The translations under genes and the position numbers were made by a program. This document shows, in pieces, positions 11,711-22,209 of a stretch of 64,000 nt of DNA. The notes beneath the pieces are model-generated. The model had not been told where the DNA came from, searched no databases, and was given only the letters and a program-made list of their open reading frames with translations. Position 1 is the stretch's first letter. Each line of letters opens with the position of its first letter. Location of the stretch: positions 110,102,881 through 110,166,880 of the forward strand of contig CP092863.1 of assembly GCA_030710605.1 (NCBI GenBank), read 5' to 3'. The stretch is from Cordylochernes scorpioides. Its lineage: Eukaryota > Arthropoda > Arachnida > Pseudoscorpiones > Chernetidae.

Positions 11711-12448
11711 CCTAATACAAGAGAGAAGGCAGTTATCTCATGTGTTATATAAGCTGCCATGTATTATATTATCTACCAATATTTTGCAGCTCTTTGTGTT
11801 GGGATATGGGGATAATAAATGCTGTCCTAACATCTTGACTCTTTTTTTTTTTTGTGAACAGTAATATTTTGTTTGTGATTTGCTCACATATTATGTCGTG
11901 CAAACCAGAGGGTTATAACTTCTCGAATAACACTGGTACACACAAATTTTCCCCTTATGTTTAGTTTTTTCGCTTTTCGCTCATTAGAAGAAATAGCATA
12001 AGGAATATTTTCTGTACAACCCAATAACTTTAGAAATTTTGTGAAAAAAAATAATACAAAATGATTTTACTACCACGTTTTTCAACGCAAAAGGTCGATT
12101 TAAAAATTATTTTTATTTGAGGGGACACATTTAAAAAAAATTGTGTACAGTATAATAAACAATGATAACATTTGACAAGCCCATAGGATATTTGGAATAA
12201 AGTACAACAAATATATTTTGTCACTCCCCTCTATATTTCATTTGTTGGATCATGACAAATATCCAGTTAAATAGTCAAGGGTCGCCAATCAGTCAAGAAA
12301 CTACACATTTCTTATAGCTAGAAATCCCATTAATAGTGCCATCATAATTTTTGGTACTATATTAACATATCAAAAATTCGTGTATTGATATCAGCAGTGT
12401 TTTTAAACATTCAATCTATTTCACAAAACCCCATATAAAATATAAATA
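11711..12448. other. Non-coding interior of the mariner-type element
   Basis: AT-rich sequence between the transposase remnant and the right inverted repeat. I recognise no gene or further insertion here. Confidence 0.5.
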
Positions 12449-12850
12449 TTTTTGCTACATGTTTTAATTTGCATTTACCTATTTTACATATCTCTGATTG
12501 TATTTGAAAATCGTTAACCAATTCTTCATACTTTTGGCGAAGTGGTGTTTTATTAATTTGTTATTTGATATTATTAGGGGTATTTCCTGGTATTCAAAAA
12601 GGAAAAATACGTGTCGATCAGTTATATTTTTCAATTTATCAAACAATTTGGCCTCTGGATCTCTGATTCTGGTAGAACGCCATCTGGCGAATAAAATTGT
12701 AACTAAAATCAATTTCGAATTTTTCATTATTTGCCATAAAAAAAATCCCATTGCATCCTGAACACAATGGTGTTTACCGCATTGCTCTAGCGCAAATATT
12801 CGCGGAGTTATTAATTTTTAAAGTTGTGCGGGACTTTTTGGATCACCCTG
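12449..12850 (-). repeat. Right terminal inverted repeat (about 402 bp)
   Basis: Inverted partner of 2079-2476, ending GGATCACCCTG and followed by TA at 12851-12852. Confidence 0.85.
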
Positions 12851-12917
12851 TATATATTTCAGATTTGGTCAAATACTCTTTTTTTTTTATTAGTAAAGAA
12901 AAGATAATCACTTACGC

Positions 12918-12990
12918 GTTTCAGGTTGATATTTATTTTGATAGATGGCGCTAGCCATCAGCAACTTTTAGTTGCACGATCAGTATCATT
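12918..12990 (+). repeat. Family D fragment
   Basis: Contains ACGCGTTTCAG joined directly to GTTGATATTTATTTTGATAG, ATGGCGCTAGCCATCAGC and GTTGCACGATCAG. The middle of the element is deleted. It is the right-hand flank of the 10.8-kb insertion. Confidence 0.6.
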
Positions 12991-13660
12991 TTTCTTAATT
13001 TATTTACCTTTACTATTTTGTAGTTGACAACCTTGTATTATTTCTAAAGAAGACAGAACCAATTTTGTTCACACTTAGGTTATCTCGTGTATCAAATATC
13101 TTTCAGAGTTATTATCTGAATCCCGATATATATGCGAAAAAGAGTTTAGTTTCCATGGTGTATTTTATATTTTTACTATATCTCTAAAGTTCTTAAATAT
13201 AAATTACTTTATATATAAAAATGTAAAATAAGGTTTAATCTTGGGTTTTGCGTGACCTCCTTTTTTTTTTTTTTTTTTAGGAAAAAAATATTTTCGTTTC
13301 CAAACAGCAAACACGCACGCATGCTTTCTCTTTTATTTTCCTCCCGGGTTACGAGACGTTTTTGAAATCCCTCTGTGAAAATAAAAAAATATTAAAATGC
13401 AACACACGTTACTTTAGATTCATATAATTCTAGGACAATTTCTAAAATTCTCTGAATTTCTTTTTTAATTAGAAAAAGGTAATTTTTATATAGTAACAGA
13501 GCAACATAAATGGTTTCTAGATGAGACTGGTGTAGTAGTTCGGTTGAGTACATATCTCTTATATCTTCTAATTTTCCTTTGAATAAATTCATTATGAATG
13601 GTTCTAATCATTTTTAACATCACACACTGACTTTTTCAGATATCCTGCATATAGATAATA
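12991..13660. other. Intergenic, poly(T) tract, nothing else recognised
   Basis: Holds a long T run near 13260-13279. A 66-codon open frame on the minus strand (13392-13592) has no recognisable signature, and I do not call it a gene. Confidence 0.5.
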
Positions 13661-14020
13661 TACACTCATGGACAAAAACTTAAGGAAGTTGTACCTTTTA
13701 GCATGTATATCGGATTCAAACAATAACTATGAAAGATACACTCATGGACAAAACTTAAGAAAGTTGTACCTTTCAGCATGTATATCGGGATTCAAACAAT
13801 AACTATGAAAGATACACTCATGGACAAAACTTAAGAAAGTTGTACCTTTCAGCATGTATATCGGGATTCAGATAATAACTCTGAAAGATATTACAGTGAC
13901 TTTATTGAAGACACGAGATAAATAAGTGTGAACAGCCTCTGTCTCCATAAAAGTAAACAGACGACCGGCGATATCAAAGACTTTCCACTTCCTTAAGTTT
14001 TGTACATGAGTGTATATAGA
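13661..14020 (+). mobile_element. Family B element, about 3 x 76-bp units
   Basis: Repeated units start CACTCATGGAC..AACTTAAG at 13664, 13740 and 13816. The last unit is followed by a unique tail (ATTACAGTGAC, GAACAGCCTCTGTCTCC, CGACCGGCGATATCAAAG) and an inverted terminus ending CATGAGTG at about 14014. TA or TATA flanks both ends. It has no coding capacity and looks like a MITE whose left end was amplified in tandem. Confidence 0.8.
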
Positions 14021-14372
14021 GAAAATTATTTCTTTAAGCTTCCTCCCGCACATTCTGAAAATAAGGGTTGTCAATTTGAAAAATTCGAGGCCACCCGTTA
14101 GGCCGCGTGATTAGCTGATCAATCAGAGAGGGTATTTTAAACTTAATACTTCCTTAAACAATGAAAGTCATTTAGGTTCCCATAATTATCAACTAATGAA
14201 CAAAAAAATTCTCTAAAATAAATCTTTGTGTTCGCAAATTACTTTTTATCTAAACTTTGAGGATATATTTCCATCAGATTTCTCTTAATGCAAATTTAAG
14301 CCATGCTATCAAACATTATATTTAACACGTTTTATCTAGGATATATTAGAAGATAAAATATATACAGGAGAT

Positions 14373-14480
14373 CTGGTAGATTGAATTGGCGAAACCGCTG
14401 GGAGGGTTCACCACTGATGAGCCAAGCCCTCCCAATATATTTTTTCATCGCATTAAGGGACAGTAGAAGTTTGATTTTTG
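14373..14480 (+). repeat. Family F element with hammerhead-like core
   Basis: Starts TGGTAGATTGAA. TTGGC (14386-14390) pairs with GCCAA (14421-14425). These stem arms directly adjoin GAAA (14391-14394) and CTGATGA (14414-14420), the two hammerhead boxes in permuted order. See the finding on family F. Confidence 0.6.
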
Positions 14481-14857
14481 TGTGAAAAGAAACATTCGCG
14501 TTTTTATGTCTTACATTTGATATTATAATGAAAGATGATGTGTGTTATCAGAAGTTGCTAGAATCTGTAATAAGGAAGTTGTGTTAGGACAAAAAAAAAC
14601 CTAATCACCTCTTGGTTGGTCTGTTTGGCTGATTGACTTTTTTATAGGGTGCGTGTTGGATTTTCCAGGGGCGGTTCCTTAAAATCTAATGGTTCCTTTT
14701 GGCACTTCCTTCATCTCTGAACTTCCTGCGAGAGACACCATGGCGTGATCTTTCTTTCTTTTCATCTCTTCACATATCTTTTTATAATCTTCGTAAATAT
14801 TTCTTTAACAAATTTCAGAGGGCGTCTAATTTAATTCGAAAGTCTAAAAAAAAAAAA

Positions 14858-15262
14858 ATGTATATCGGGATTGAGATAATAACTCTGAAAGATACACTCA
14901 TGGACAAAACTTAAGGAAGTTGTACCTTTTAGCATGTATATCGGGATTCAGACAATAACTCTGAAAGATACACTCATGGACAAAACTTAAGGAAGTTGTA
15001 CCTTTTACCATGTATATCGGGATTCAGACAATAACTCTGAAAGATACACTCATGGACAAAACTTAAGGAAGTTGTACCTTTTAGCATGTATATCGGGATT
15101 CAGACAATAACTCTTAAAGATATTACAGTAAACTTTTTTATTGAAGACACACGAGTTAACCAAATGAAAACAAAATTTACTCTGTCTCCTCAAAAAATAA
15201 TAATAATAGACGACCGGCGACATCAAATACATTCCATTTCCTTAAGTTTTGTCCACGAGTGT
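14858..15262 (+). mobile_element. Family B element, about 4 units
   Basis: Truncated first unit, then units from 14895, 14971 and 15047, then the unique tail (GACGACCGGCGACATCAAA) and an inverted end at about 15258. The left terminus is missing. Confidence 0.8.
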
Positions 15263-15527
15263 TAATCCAGTAATGAAATCAAATTCTTAGAAAAATGTAT
15301 TTTAAACGAACCATTGACATAAGCTTTGATGAGTGTTTATAAATATATAAAAATTATATATACAGAGACTAAGATACCTGTAAAACCATTAAAATCAATA
15401 CCTAATACATTACAGATGGTATATATATAAAGCCTTTATTAAGTAGCTTCATTGGTGGGTTTACATGGAAAGTAAAAAACATAGAAGAAGGAGAAAAGAA
15501 ACATATTTACATATTTTAAGAGAATGC

Positions 15528-15600
15528 CATCTCCTGATCGTGTATCTAAAAGTTGCTGATGGCTTGCGCCATCTATCGGAATAAATATCAACTAATTCAT
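15528..15600 (-). repeat. Family D 3'-end fragment
   Basis: GATGGCTTGCGCCATCTATC and GGAATAAATATCAACTA match family D in reverse; the ribozyme part is absent. Confidence 0.7.
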
Positions 15601-15604
15601 AAAA

Positions 15605-15800
15605 TAACCGACACTTCATCCAGAGATATTTTAGTTTCTCGACGTTTCGACCAAATATTTTGTTAAAATTATTATTTTAATATATCTTTTAAAGTATTAT
15701 TTTATTTTTCCGGACGATAAGAAAATATTTTTGTCAAAACGTTAAGAAAATATAAACAATGTTTTGGTCGAAGTATTTCTTATTTTTAAAAATATGAATG
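15605..15800. repeat. Possible Penelope-like terminal motif
   Basis: CTCGACGTTTCGACCAAATA and, further on, GTCAAAACGTTAAG with GTTTTGGTCGAAG form an imperfect inverted pair. Motifs of the CGACGTTTCGAC type recur at 20145-20190 and resemble terminal sequences of Penelope-like elements; that assignment is inference. Confidence 0.35.
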
Positions 15801-15859
15801 CCGCTCAGACAACCTCTATCTTCAATAGAAATAAACTATTCGTTGATTTTTAATTATTC

Positions 15860-15990
15860 CTTAATTGGACCAATACTCTCTCTTGGTTAATCAAGAAAAG
15901 CTAACCATGTACGCGTTTCAGTCTATAGGTCCTCATCAGCGTGGTGCAAGCTATACCTCAATGACCAAAAACACGTCGTGATAAAGACCA
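15860..15990 (-). repeat. Family D copy with mutated hammerhead
   Basis: On the minus strand ACCACG, CTGATGA, GAAA and a GTA triplet are kept (15903-15945). Stem II has mismatches (GGAC against ACT), and stem I' is CATGGT with one mismatch. Probably inactive or weak. Confidence 0.75.
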
Positions 15991-16190
15991 ACAACCAGGA
16001 ACGCCTACATTGTAGGCTTTTCTTTATTAATCATGATAATTATTCAATATATTCTAAAATAATTAAAAATCAATGATTAGTAGATATTTTCTCCGACAGA
16101 TGGCGCAAGCAATCACAACTTTTAGTTGCATAATCAGACCTGATCCCAGTACAATTTCACTTTGGTACTATTTTGACATATTTTCATATA
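15985..16190 (+). repeat. Family D copy, degenerate ribozyme
   Basis: Inverted relative to the preceding copy. The core reads CGTGATAAAG...CCAGGAACGCC, so both boxes are mutated. The distal end is better kept: GATGGCGCAAGCAATCAC, TTAGTTGCAT and a CCAGTACAATTTCACTTTGG hairpin end. Confidence 0.65.
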
Positions 16191-16216
16191 GCAATATATA
16201 AAACGACACTTGAAGT

Positions 16217-16480
16217 TTCACCGCATGAGTTTCTTTTCAACGACAAATTAAAATTTTATTTTAAGGTGAAATATCGACTATTTCCAACCTTTTTGGATGA
16301 GGTATGAAAGGATGAATTATGAAGAGTAATGACGAACGGAAAAATAAAAGTGTCCAGGGATGGGAAACGAACCCACAATGTTCCTCTTACCGGGCAGATG
16401 CCATGTCCACCAGGCTACCCTGGACGTATTTTTCCGTTCGTAAATGATACATAAAGTAACTTATAATACAATATAATACA
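16217..16480 (-). repeat. tRNA-derived SINE, family A
   Basis: On the minus strand the head reads GTCCAGGGTAGCCTGGTGGA, an A-box-like start, and the T-arm position reads GTTCGTTTCCC, a damaged B box. The body has the TTCCGTTCG block and the conserved AAGAAACTCATGCGGTGAAA tail. Confidence 0.8.
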
Positions 16481-16770
16481 CTGCGGCATGTAATTGTAAA
16501 ACGACACTTGAAGTTTCACCGCATGAGTTTCTTTTCAATGACAAATTAAAATTTTATTTTAAGGTGAAATATCGACTATTTCTAACCTTTTTGGATGAGG
16601 TACTTTTATTTTTCCGTTCGTCATTACTCTTCATAATTCATCCTTTCATACCTCATCCAAAAAGGTTAGAAATAGTCGATATTTCACCTTAAAATAAAAT
16701 TTTAATTTGTCGTTGAAAAGAAACTCATGCGGTGAAACTTCAAGTGTCGTTTTACAATTACAGGCCGCAG
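16481..16770. repeat. Foldback of SINE-A bodies, 122-bp arms
   Basis: Arms 16481-16602 and 16649-16770 are inverted copies differing at only about two positions that I noticed. They are the family A tail in head-to-head orientation around a 46-base centre. Confidence 0.85.
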
Positions 16771-16892
16771 TGTATTATATTGTAATATAGCAATATATAT
16801 ATATAATTAGAGAAGAGAAGAGATCTAGCGTTCGTCTGCGTTTTATTTCGTTCCTTAGCGGTTTTATTGAATTGATAAAATTTTTTAAAGTA

Positions 16893-17490
16893 TACTCATG
16901 GACACAAAACTTAAGGAAGTGTAAAGTCTTTGATGTCGTCGGTCGTCCTTTTTTTTCATTTTAAAGGAGACAGAGGCAATTTTGTCCATACTTGGTGTGA
17001 ACACAAGTGTGTATTCAATAAAGGTCACTGTAATATCTTTCAGAGTTATTGTCTGAATCCCGATATACATGTTAAAAGGTACAACTTCCTTAAGTTTTGT
17101 CCATGAGTGTATCTTTCAGAGTTATTGTCTGAATCCCGGTATATGTGCTAAAAGGTACAACTTCCTTAAGTGTTATCCATGAGAGTATCTTTCAGAGTTA
17201 TTGTCTGAATCCCGATATACATGCTAAAAGATACAACTTCCTTAAGTTTTGTCCATGAGTGTATCTTTCAGAGTTATTGTCTCAATCACGATATACATGC
17301 TAAAAGGTACAACTTCCTTAAGTTTTGTCCATGAGTGTATCTTTCAGAGTTATTGTCTGAATCCCGATATACATGCTAAAAGGTACAACTTCCTTAAGTT
17401 TTGTCCATGAGTGTATCTTTCAGAGTTATTGTCTGAATCCCGATATACATGCTAAAAGGTACAACATCCTTAAGTGTTATCCAGAGAAGA
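16893..17490 (-). mobile_element. Family B element, about 6 units, reverse orientation
   Basis: The unique tail comes first (GATGTCGTCGGTCGTCC, TTGTGTCCATGAG reversed). Repeated CTTCCTTAAGTTTTGTCCAT units follow with a 76-bp period, to about 17485, where it joins unique sequence without a clean terminus. Confidence 0.8.
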
Positions 17491-17851
17491 AAAAATGCGT
17501 ATTCTAGAAAAAATTATAAATTCTATGACTCTTTTGGTACAATCATATCTACACAAGTTTTCGAAAGTATTCGTTCATTTAACAGATACAATACAACCGA
17601 TGTATATAAACAAAACTTATACCAGAAGAAAATGAGATACTTCCAAAAGCTTATGAAAATATGGTTATGTTAAAGATACTTTTTCACCATTGATTTATAG
17701 ACCTCTTTAAATACATGATTTAATTACGCCATCTATGTTCGAAATTTACAACTATTTGTGTCCGTATGTTTCTTTTCTTCAAAATAAACATTTCCCTACT
17801 ATACTTAGTGCCAAATCCTTACTATGAAAATACGAAACTATTATAGATGCG

Positions 17852-18050
17852 AAAAAATAGTACAAATGTGATATTGTACTGAGATAAGGTGCATAATTAT
17901 GAAAAAAGGCATCTCCTTATCGTGCAACTGAAAGTTGCTGATGGCTTGCGCCATCTATCGGAATAAATATAAACTATTCTCGTTGATTTTTAATTATTCC
18001 AGAATTGGCCAAATACCCATTCTTGATTAATCAAGAAAAGCTAACCATGG
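17852..18050 (-). mobile_element. Family D insertion, 12-bp TSD, 5' end at ribozyme site
   Basis: Flanked by the direct repeat ATTATAGATGCG (17840-17851 and 18051-18062). Read on the minus strand, the element starts CCATGGTTAGCTTTTC and ends with a GTACTATTTTTT hairpin/T-run end. In the intact ribozyme copy the RNA cleaves just before CGTGGTTAGC. Aligning the two places this insertion's 5' end at, or one base before, the cleavage point. The upstream half of the ribozyme is therefore absent. Confidence 0.8.
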
Positions 18051-18180
18051 ATTATAGATGCGTAGGATTCTTTTGAATCATACACGTCTAAAATAGTTTC
18101 GTATTTTCATAACAGATGACGCACTAATGTATCATAATATAAATCCCTACTATACTTGCGGCAATGATAAAGTAAACCAT

Positions 18181-18370
18181 GGTAGATTAAACTAGCGAAA
18201 CTGCTGTTAGGGTTCATCACTGATGAGCCAGGCCCTTTCAAATAATATTTTATCATTGTAGTAAAGGCACAATAGATGGGTATTATTTATTATCATGAAA
18301 AGAACAATAAGCCTGTAAATAGTTACTAATTTTGTATCTAGATGGCGCGCTTACATAATATAATTAAGAC
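18181..18370 (+). repeat. Family F element
   Basis: CTAGC (18192-18196), GAAA, CTGATGA (18220-18226) and GCCAG (18227-18231) give the hammerhead-like core, with one A/C mismatch in stem II. The far end carries AGATGGCGCGCTTACATAAT. Confidence 0.6.
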
Positions 18371-18399
18371 CAACATCTCTATAAATCAAAGGTAACATT

Positions 18400-19360
18400 T
18401 TTCTTAACAACAGAATAAAATGAATAAAAAAAAAATTATAATTTATAATCGTTACGTTTATAATTTCACGGGTATAATCTAGTATTTTGTCGTTGACCTG
18501 ATAATGATCTTTTGGTCGAAAGCTTGGCATACAGTTTCCAATAAAACACGAAAAAATTAAATCTATAACGATTTCTTTCGTTATATTTCGATTAAAACTA
18601 CGCGAGCTTTCAATCCCAAAAAGGATCTTCTTCAGGGCAATAATACAATAAAACAGCTCTTAAGGAAATCAAACTTATATACATATTTACCTGATATTTA
18701 TTTACATACAGAAAAAATATTAACATTATTGGAAACTTGTTTAAAACTGAAAAATGAGGATTAAATTATAATAAAACGTATTTATATATGAATCTATATA
18801 TATATGTTATATTAAAATATTATTTTATTTAAAATTATATTTCATAGATTCAAATACTCTGTTAAATCGACCGCCAGAGATCACGCTTCCCCTATAAAAA
18901 TTCATTGTTGTTGTTTCCCGATGGCCGGCTCAAAACCTTTTGTACATTATGTAAATAAGTTTTTCATTTTTTTATTCTTGCGCCTTAAGCCAGGCCGTAC
19001 TTATATCAAATTATGTTTTTATATATCCCATAAGTTCAATTAAAGCTATTTCTAATCTTCATTATTTTTATTATTATACTTTCAATATTTTAACCAAGAC
19101 TGCATTAACATAGCATAATCCTCAAGATAATCAAAAATCAGCAGAAAATATTTTTTCCTAATATATATATTTATAATGATTATAATAATGAGTGATTGTC
19201 GTTATTGTGAAAACTTAACTTTTGACTAAAGACGAAGCTATGAGAGGAAATATGAAATATTTATAAACGTTCCATATTTCCTATCAGCATGATAAGCCAG
19301 TTGAAGAGCGTCGTTTCTCGAAAGCTTGCTTTTTTTTACAATAAATAATATATATAATAA
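18400..19360. other. Intergenic with a possible Penelope-like fragment
   Basis: At 18595-18650 the text ACGCGAGCTTTCAATCCC...GGATCTTCTTCAGGGC resembles the CGAAAGCTCGCG/GAAGAAG blocks seen in the hairpin at 27481-27691 and the foldbacks at 48711 and 50968. The rest is AT-rich and unrecognised. Confidence 0.4.
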
Positions 19361-19365
19361 TAATA

Positions 19366-19530
19366 TGGACACTTTTATTTTTCCGTTCGCCATTACTCTT
19401 TATATTTTCACCCTCTCATACTTCATTCAAAAAAGTTAGAAATAGCAAATATTTCTCTTTGAAATAAATATTGATTTTTCACAAAAAAGAAACTCATGCG
19501 GTATAACTTTAAGTATTGTTTACAATAAAT
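19366..19530 (+). repeat. SINE family A, headless copy
   Basis: GGACACTTTTATTTTTCCGT, CGCCATTACTC, then AAGAAACTCATGCGGTATAA; the tRNA-like head is missing. Confidence 0.75.
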
Positions 19531-19704
19531 AATATACTTATTTTTAATCTTTATAGATAATACACTAACAGAGTTTTCAGTTGTAAAGTTTTAAGCTATC
19601 TCCTCCAAAGATACCAAAATTTTCGTTATTTTTTTACTTCGCGTGTGTCAATATGTCATTAAAATATTTTTTTTACACCTAATATATAATTCTTTCTTAT
19701 CTCA

Positions 19705-19980
19705 ATGCCATGATAATCATGGTGGGTAGTTAGCGACTGCTTTTACTGTAAGCGCACCCACATGTCTACATATGTGAAAAGCAGTTCGACTTTGCACTTA
19801 CAAATGTGCCAGAGCCCCCGTTTGGTTACTTGCACTCGCTGGTGGGGTTGGACTTTTGCAAGAATCGAGAGCCATTGGAGCATTTTTTTTTTAACTGAAA
19901 AATAGTGTCCAATACGGGAATCGAACCCGGGTCGTAGTGGTCGAAAACCAAACGGTTTAACCAGCCTTCAACCGACCCCC
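19705..19980 (-). repeat. tRNA-derived SINE, family E
   Basis: On the minus strand the head reads GTCGGTTGAAGGCTGG and then CCCGGGTTCGATTCCCG, a perfect B box. The body runs through TGCTCCAATGGCTC, AGCGAGTGCAAGTAACC and CTGCTTTTCACATATG. Copies are at 33236-34050, 35605-35890, 41935-42230, 49665-49890 and 54590-58205. Confidence 0.8.
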
Positions 19981-20920
19981 CTAATATATAATTAAATGTT
20001 AATAAAATATTTCTTTTCAGACATATTCATCGTGTTTATATACTGTATTGGGGATATATTTTAATTAATATATTTGTATATTTATATTTTAGCATTTATT
20101 AATTTCTATGAAAAATAGATACTTCGGCCAGTTAGTGTTTTTTATTTTCTTAACGTTTCGACAAAAATCTTTTGTCTTCGTTAGGAGAAGTAAATAAAGC
20201 ATTTGGCAAGGCGTTAGAAATTGTGTTCTGTTAATTTATTTTTACAATAGATATGTGTGTGTTGATTCTAATTGTTTTTTATTTAATATTTTTGAGGCTT
20301 TTTTTAAAACAAGGGATAATTATAAGGCATAAGAACAAATTCCCTATCAAAATGAAAACCAATAATATATTTAAGTACCAGATACTTTGTACTAAAAATA
20401 ATCTTTTGGTTTCTTTTCGGTATTTCGATTAATGGCGTGTCTGTCTTTATTAAGTCAAAAAATATTATTTTTTTTATATTAGATTCGAAATACGTCGAGT
20501 TAAATAAACATTTGTAAACTTGATAGAGAATCTTGTATAGAAATGATCATTGTAAATATGTAAAATGATGACTTGGGTTTTCTTAAAAAGAGATATTGAA
20601 TAGAGTTATGCAAATCATTTTCTTCGTTTTAATGTTTTTATTATGAAATCTCACAGCATGCATATGCCTGAAAGGTTCAGTTTCCTAATATATATTATTG
20701 TTTCTCTTTTTTATTTTTGATTACCTCTTCTTGTATAATATGTTTATAACTGTTTCTGTTTTAAAAAAAATGTAAATCGACGCAATTATCCCTAGCCGGG
20801 ATATCGCGTTTTGTGTGTTGAAATAAATAAATAAATATACGAAGAGAATTACTGAAAAATGTTTTAATATAAAATTACACTAATTATACAGACCACAGCA
20901 AAAACAATTTATTTCTAGTA
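19981..20920. other. Intergenic, no gene recognised
   Basis: AT-rich. It contains a CTTAACGTTTCGACAAAAAT...TTTTGTCTTCG segment at 20145-20190, similar to the Penelope-like motif at 15605. Nothing else stands out. Confidence 0.45.
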
Positions 20921-21023
20921 CCTAGGATTTTAGAACAGATTGTGTAACTATATTTAAGTCGCTGAATCTAAATATGAAATCAGGTTTCCTCTCTATATTA
21001 ACTATATTTTTAAATCGATAGCT

Positions 21024-21397
21024 GTTCTGTTCCAAAATCACTTTACTAGGTACTGCTAAACAAGAACAACCTAGTTTATGATATTTGCAACAATGAATGT
21101 GAAGGTTATTCACATATTAAACAAAATATTAACACGGGATTAAATCCCAGTTCATGGCTGTCGGGAATCAAGGGCTTTACCCACTCGTCCACAGACGTTT
21201 TTTTATATGAAGTCAGTGAGTTCCAGTTCCAAAACCACTATATTAGGTACCGCTCAACAAGAACAACCTAGTTTATGATATTTACAACAATGAATGTGAA
21301 GGTTATTCACATATTTAAACAAAATATTAACACGGGATTAAATCCCGGTTCATGACTGTCGGGAATCGAGGGTTTTACCTACTCGTCCACCGACTTC
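21024..21397 (-). repeat. Dimeric tRNA-derived SINE, family J, 17-bp TSD
   Basis: Two similar copies in tandem (about 21030-21200 and 21220-21397). Each carries ACTAGGT/ATTAGGT, GAACAACCTAGTTTATGATA, GAATGTGAAGGTTATTCACA and a tRNA-like GGGATTAAATCCC...TGTCGG...CGTCCAC end. The pair is flanked by TTTTTAAATCGATAGCT at 21007-21023 and 21398-21414, a 17-bp target duplication. So the dimer inserted as one unit. A single copy is at 53765-53945. Confidence 0.8.
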
Positions 21398-21414
21398 TTT
21401 TTAAATCGATAGCT

Positions 21415-22200
21415 TTTTTAAAGTACATTTCTACACACAAAATATCCATTTCTAAGATCAATGTTTTTAGTTCTAAATCAAATATGAATTTACGTTCTGT
21501 ATATATGGACTATAGGAGGTCTGGAGAAAGTCAAGAGTTTGCGGGATACGCTGAATGTATTTGATGACAATGTTCTTTTTTTATTTGCATAACAAACTTA
21601 TTTGATAATTCCGATGGAATTATATACATGAGCTATTTAAAAAATCTTACAAAATGTTTCTTTCTATCTTTTTTTGTTTGTTTTTAATAATGGGGAACTT
21701 TTTTTCGTCTTTAACAAATAATTTATTGTAGCTTACGCCATCTCTAGGAATAAATATCAATTAATCGTTGATTTTTTAATTGGTTTTTATTTTTCAGAAT
21801 ATATATTTAGCCACAACTACTCTTTTTTTTTTTTTTTGGTAAACTAAAAAAAGCAAACGATATATTCGTTTTAGATTGTTGGTGTAATTTATCAGCAATT
21901 TTTAGTTGTACGATTAAAATGTATCTTAATTTATCAACTGATCCCAGGATTCTGTTTTATTTCTTTCGTTATCTTAGTCAATTCTTTGGCTCGTTAAAGA
22001 AGGAAGGCTTGAAAGCTCGCCGTGATTTAAAAAGGAAAAAAAGAAGCATTTTGCGAAATGTTTGGATATCTCTTGTAAATAAACGATTGTTTTCTCGAGC
22101 TGAAACTGTAGATGGAGGATGACTTTTAAGGTTTGTGATGTGTGTATTTTATTTATTAATTGAAGGTACATGCAAAAAAAAAAAAAGATAAAGTGGTTGT
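21415..22200. other. Intergenic with degenerate family D copy
   Basis: 21725-21925 keeps GCTTACGCCATCTCTAGG and AATAAATATCAATTAATCG of family D in reverse, with a long T run inside. The rest is unrecognised and lies on the 3' side of the PTB-domain gene. Confidence 0.5.
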
Positions 22201-22209
22201 ACTTACTCA

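Larger units (their letters stand above)
2079..12850 (+). mobile_element. Tc1/mariner-type element enlarged by nested LINEs
   Basis: Both ends carry CAGGGTGATCC...AGTCCCGC in inverted orientation and are flanked by TA (2077-2078 and 12851-12852), the target duplication of Tc1/mariner elements. The terminal inverted repeats are about 400 bp each. Inside are a broken DDE transposase (10961-11710) and, between 2.6 and 10.96 kb, four decayed LINE fragments in both orientations. The N-terminal half of the transposase is not visible and was probably lost to these insertions. An intact relative would be expected to be far shorter. No intact transposase frame remains, so the copy cannot move by itself. 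Confidence 0.8.

Noticed and set aside
13661-14020. Simple satellite array unrelated to transposons
   Set aside because: Every array has the same unique tail on one side and inverted termini with TA flanks, so it is part of a discrete element.
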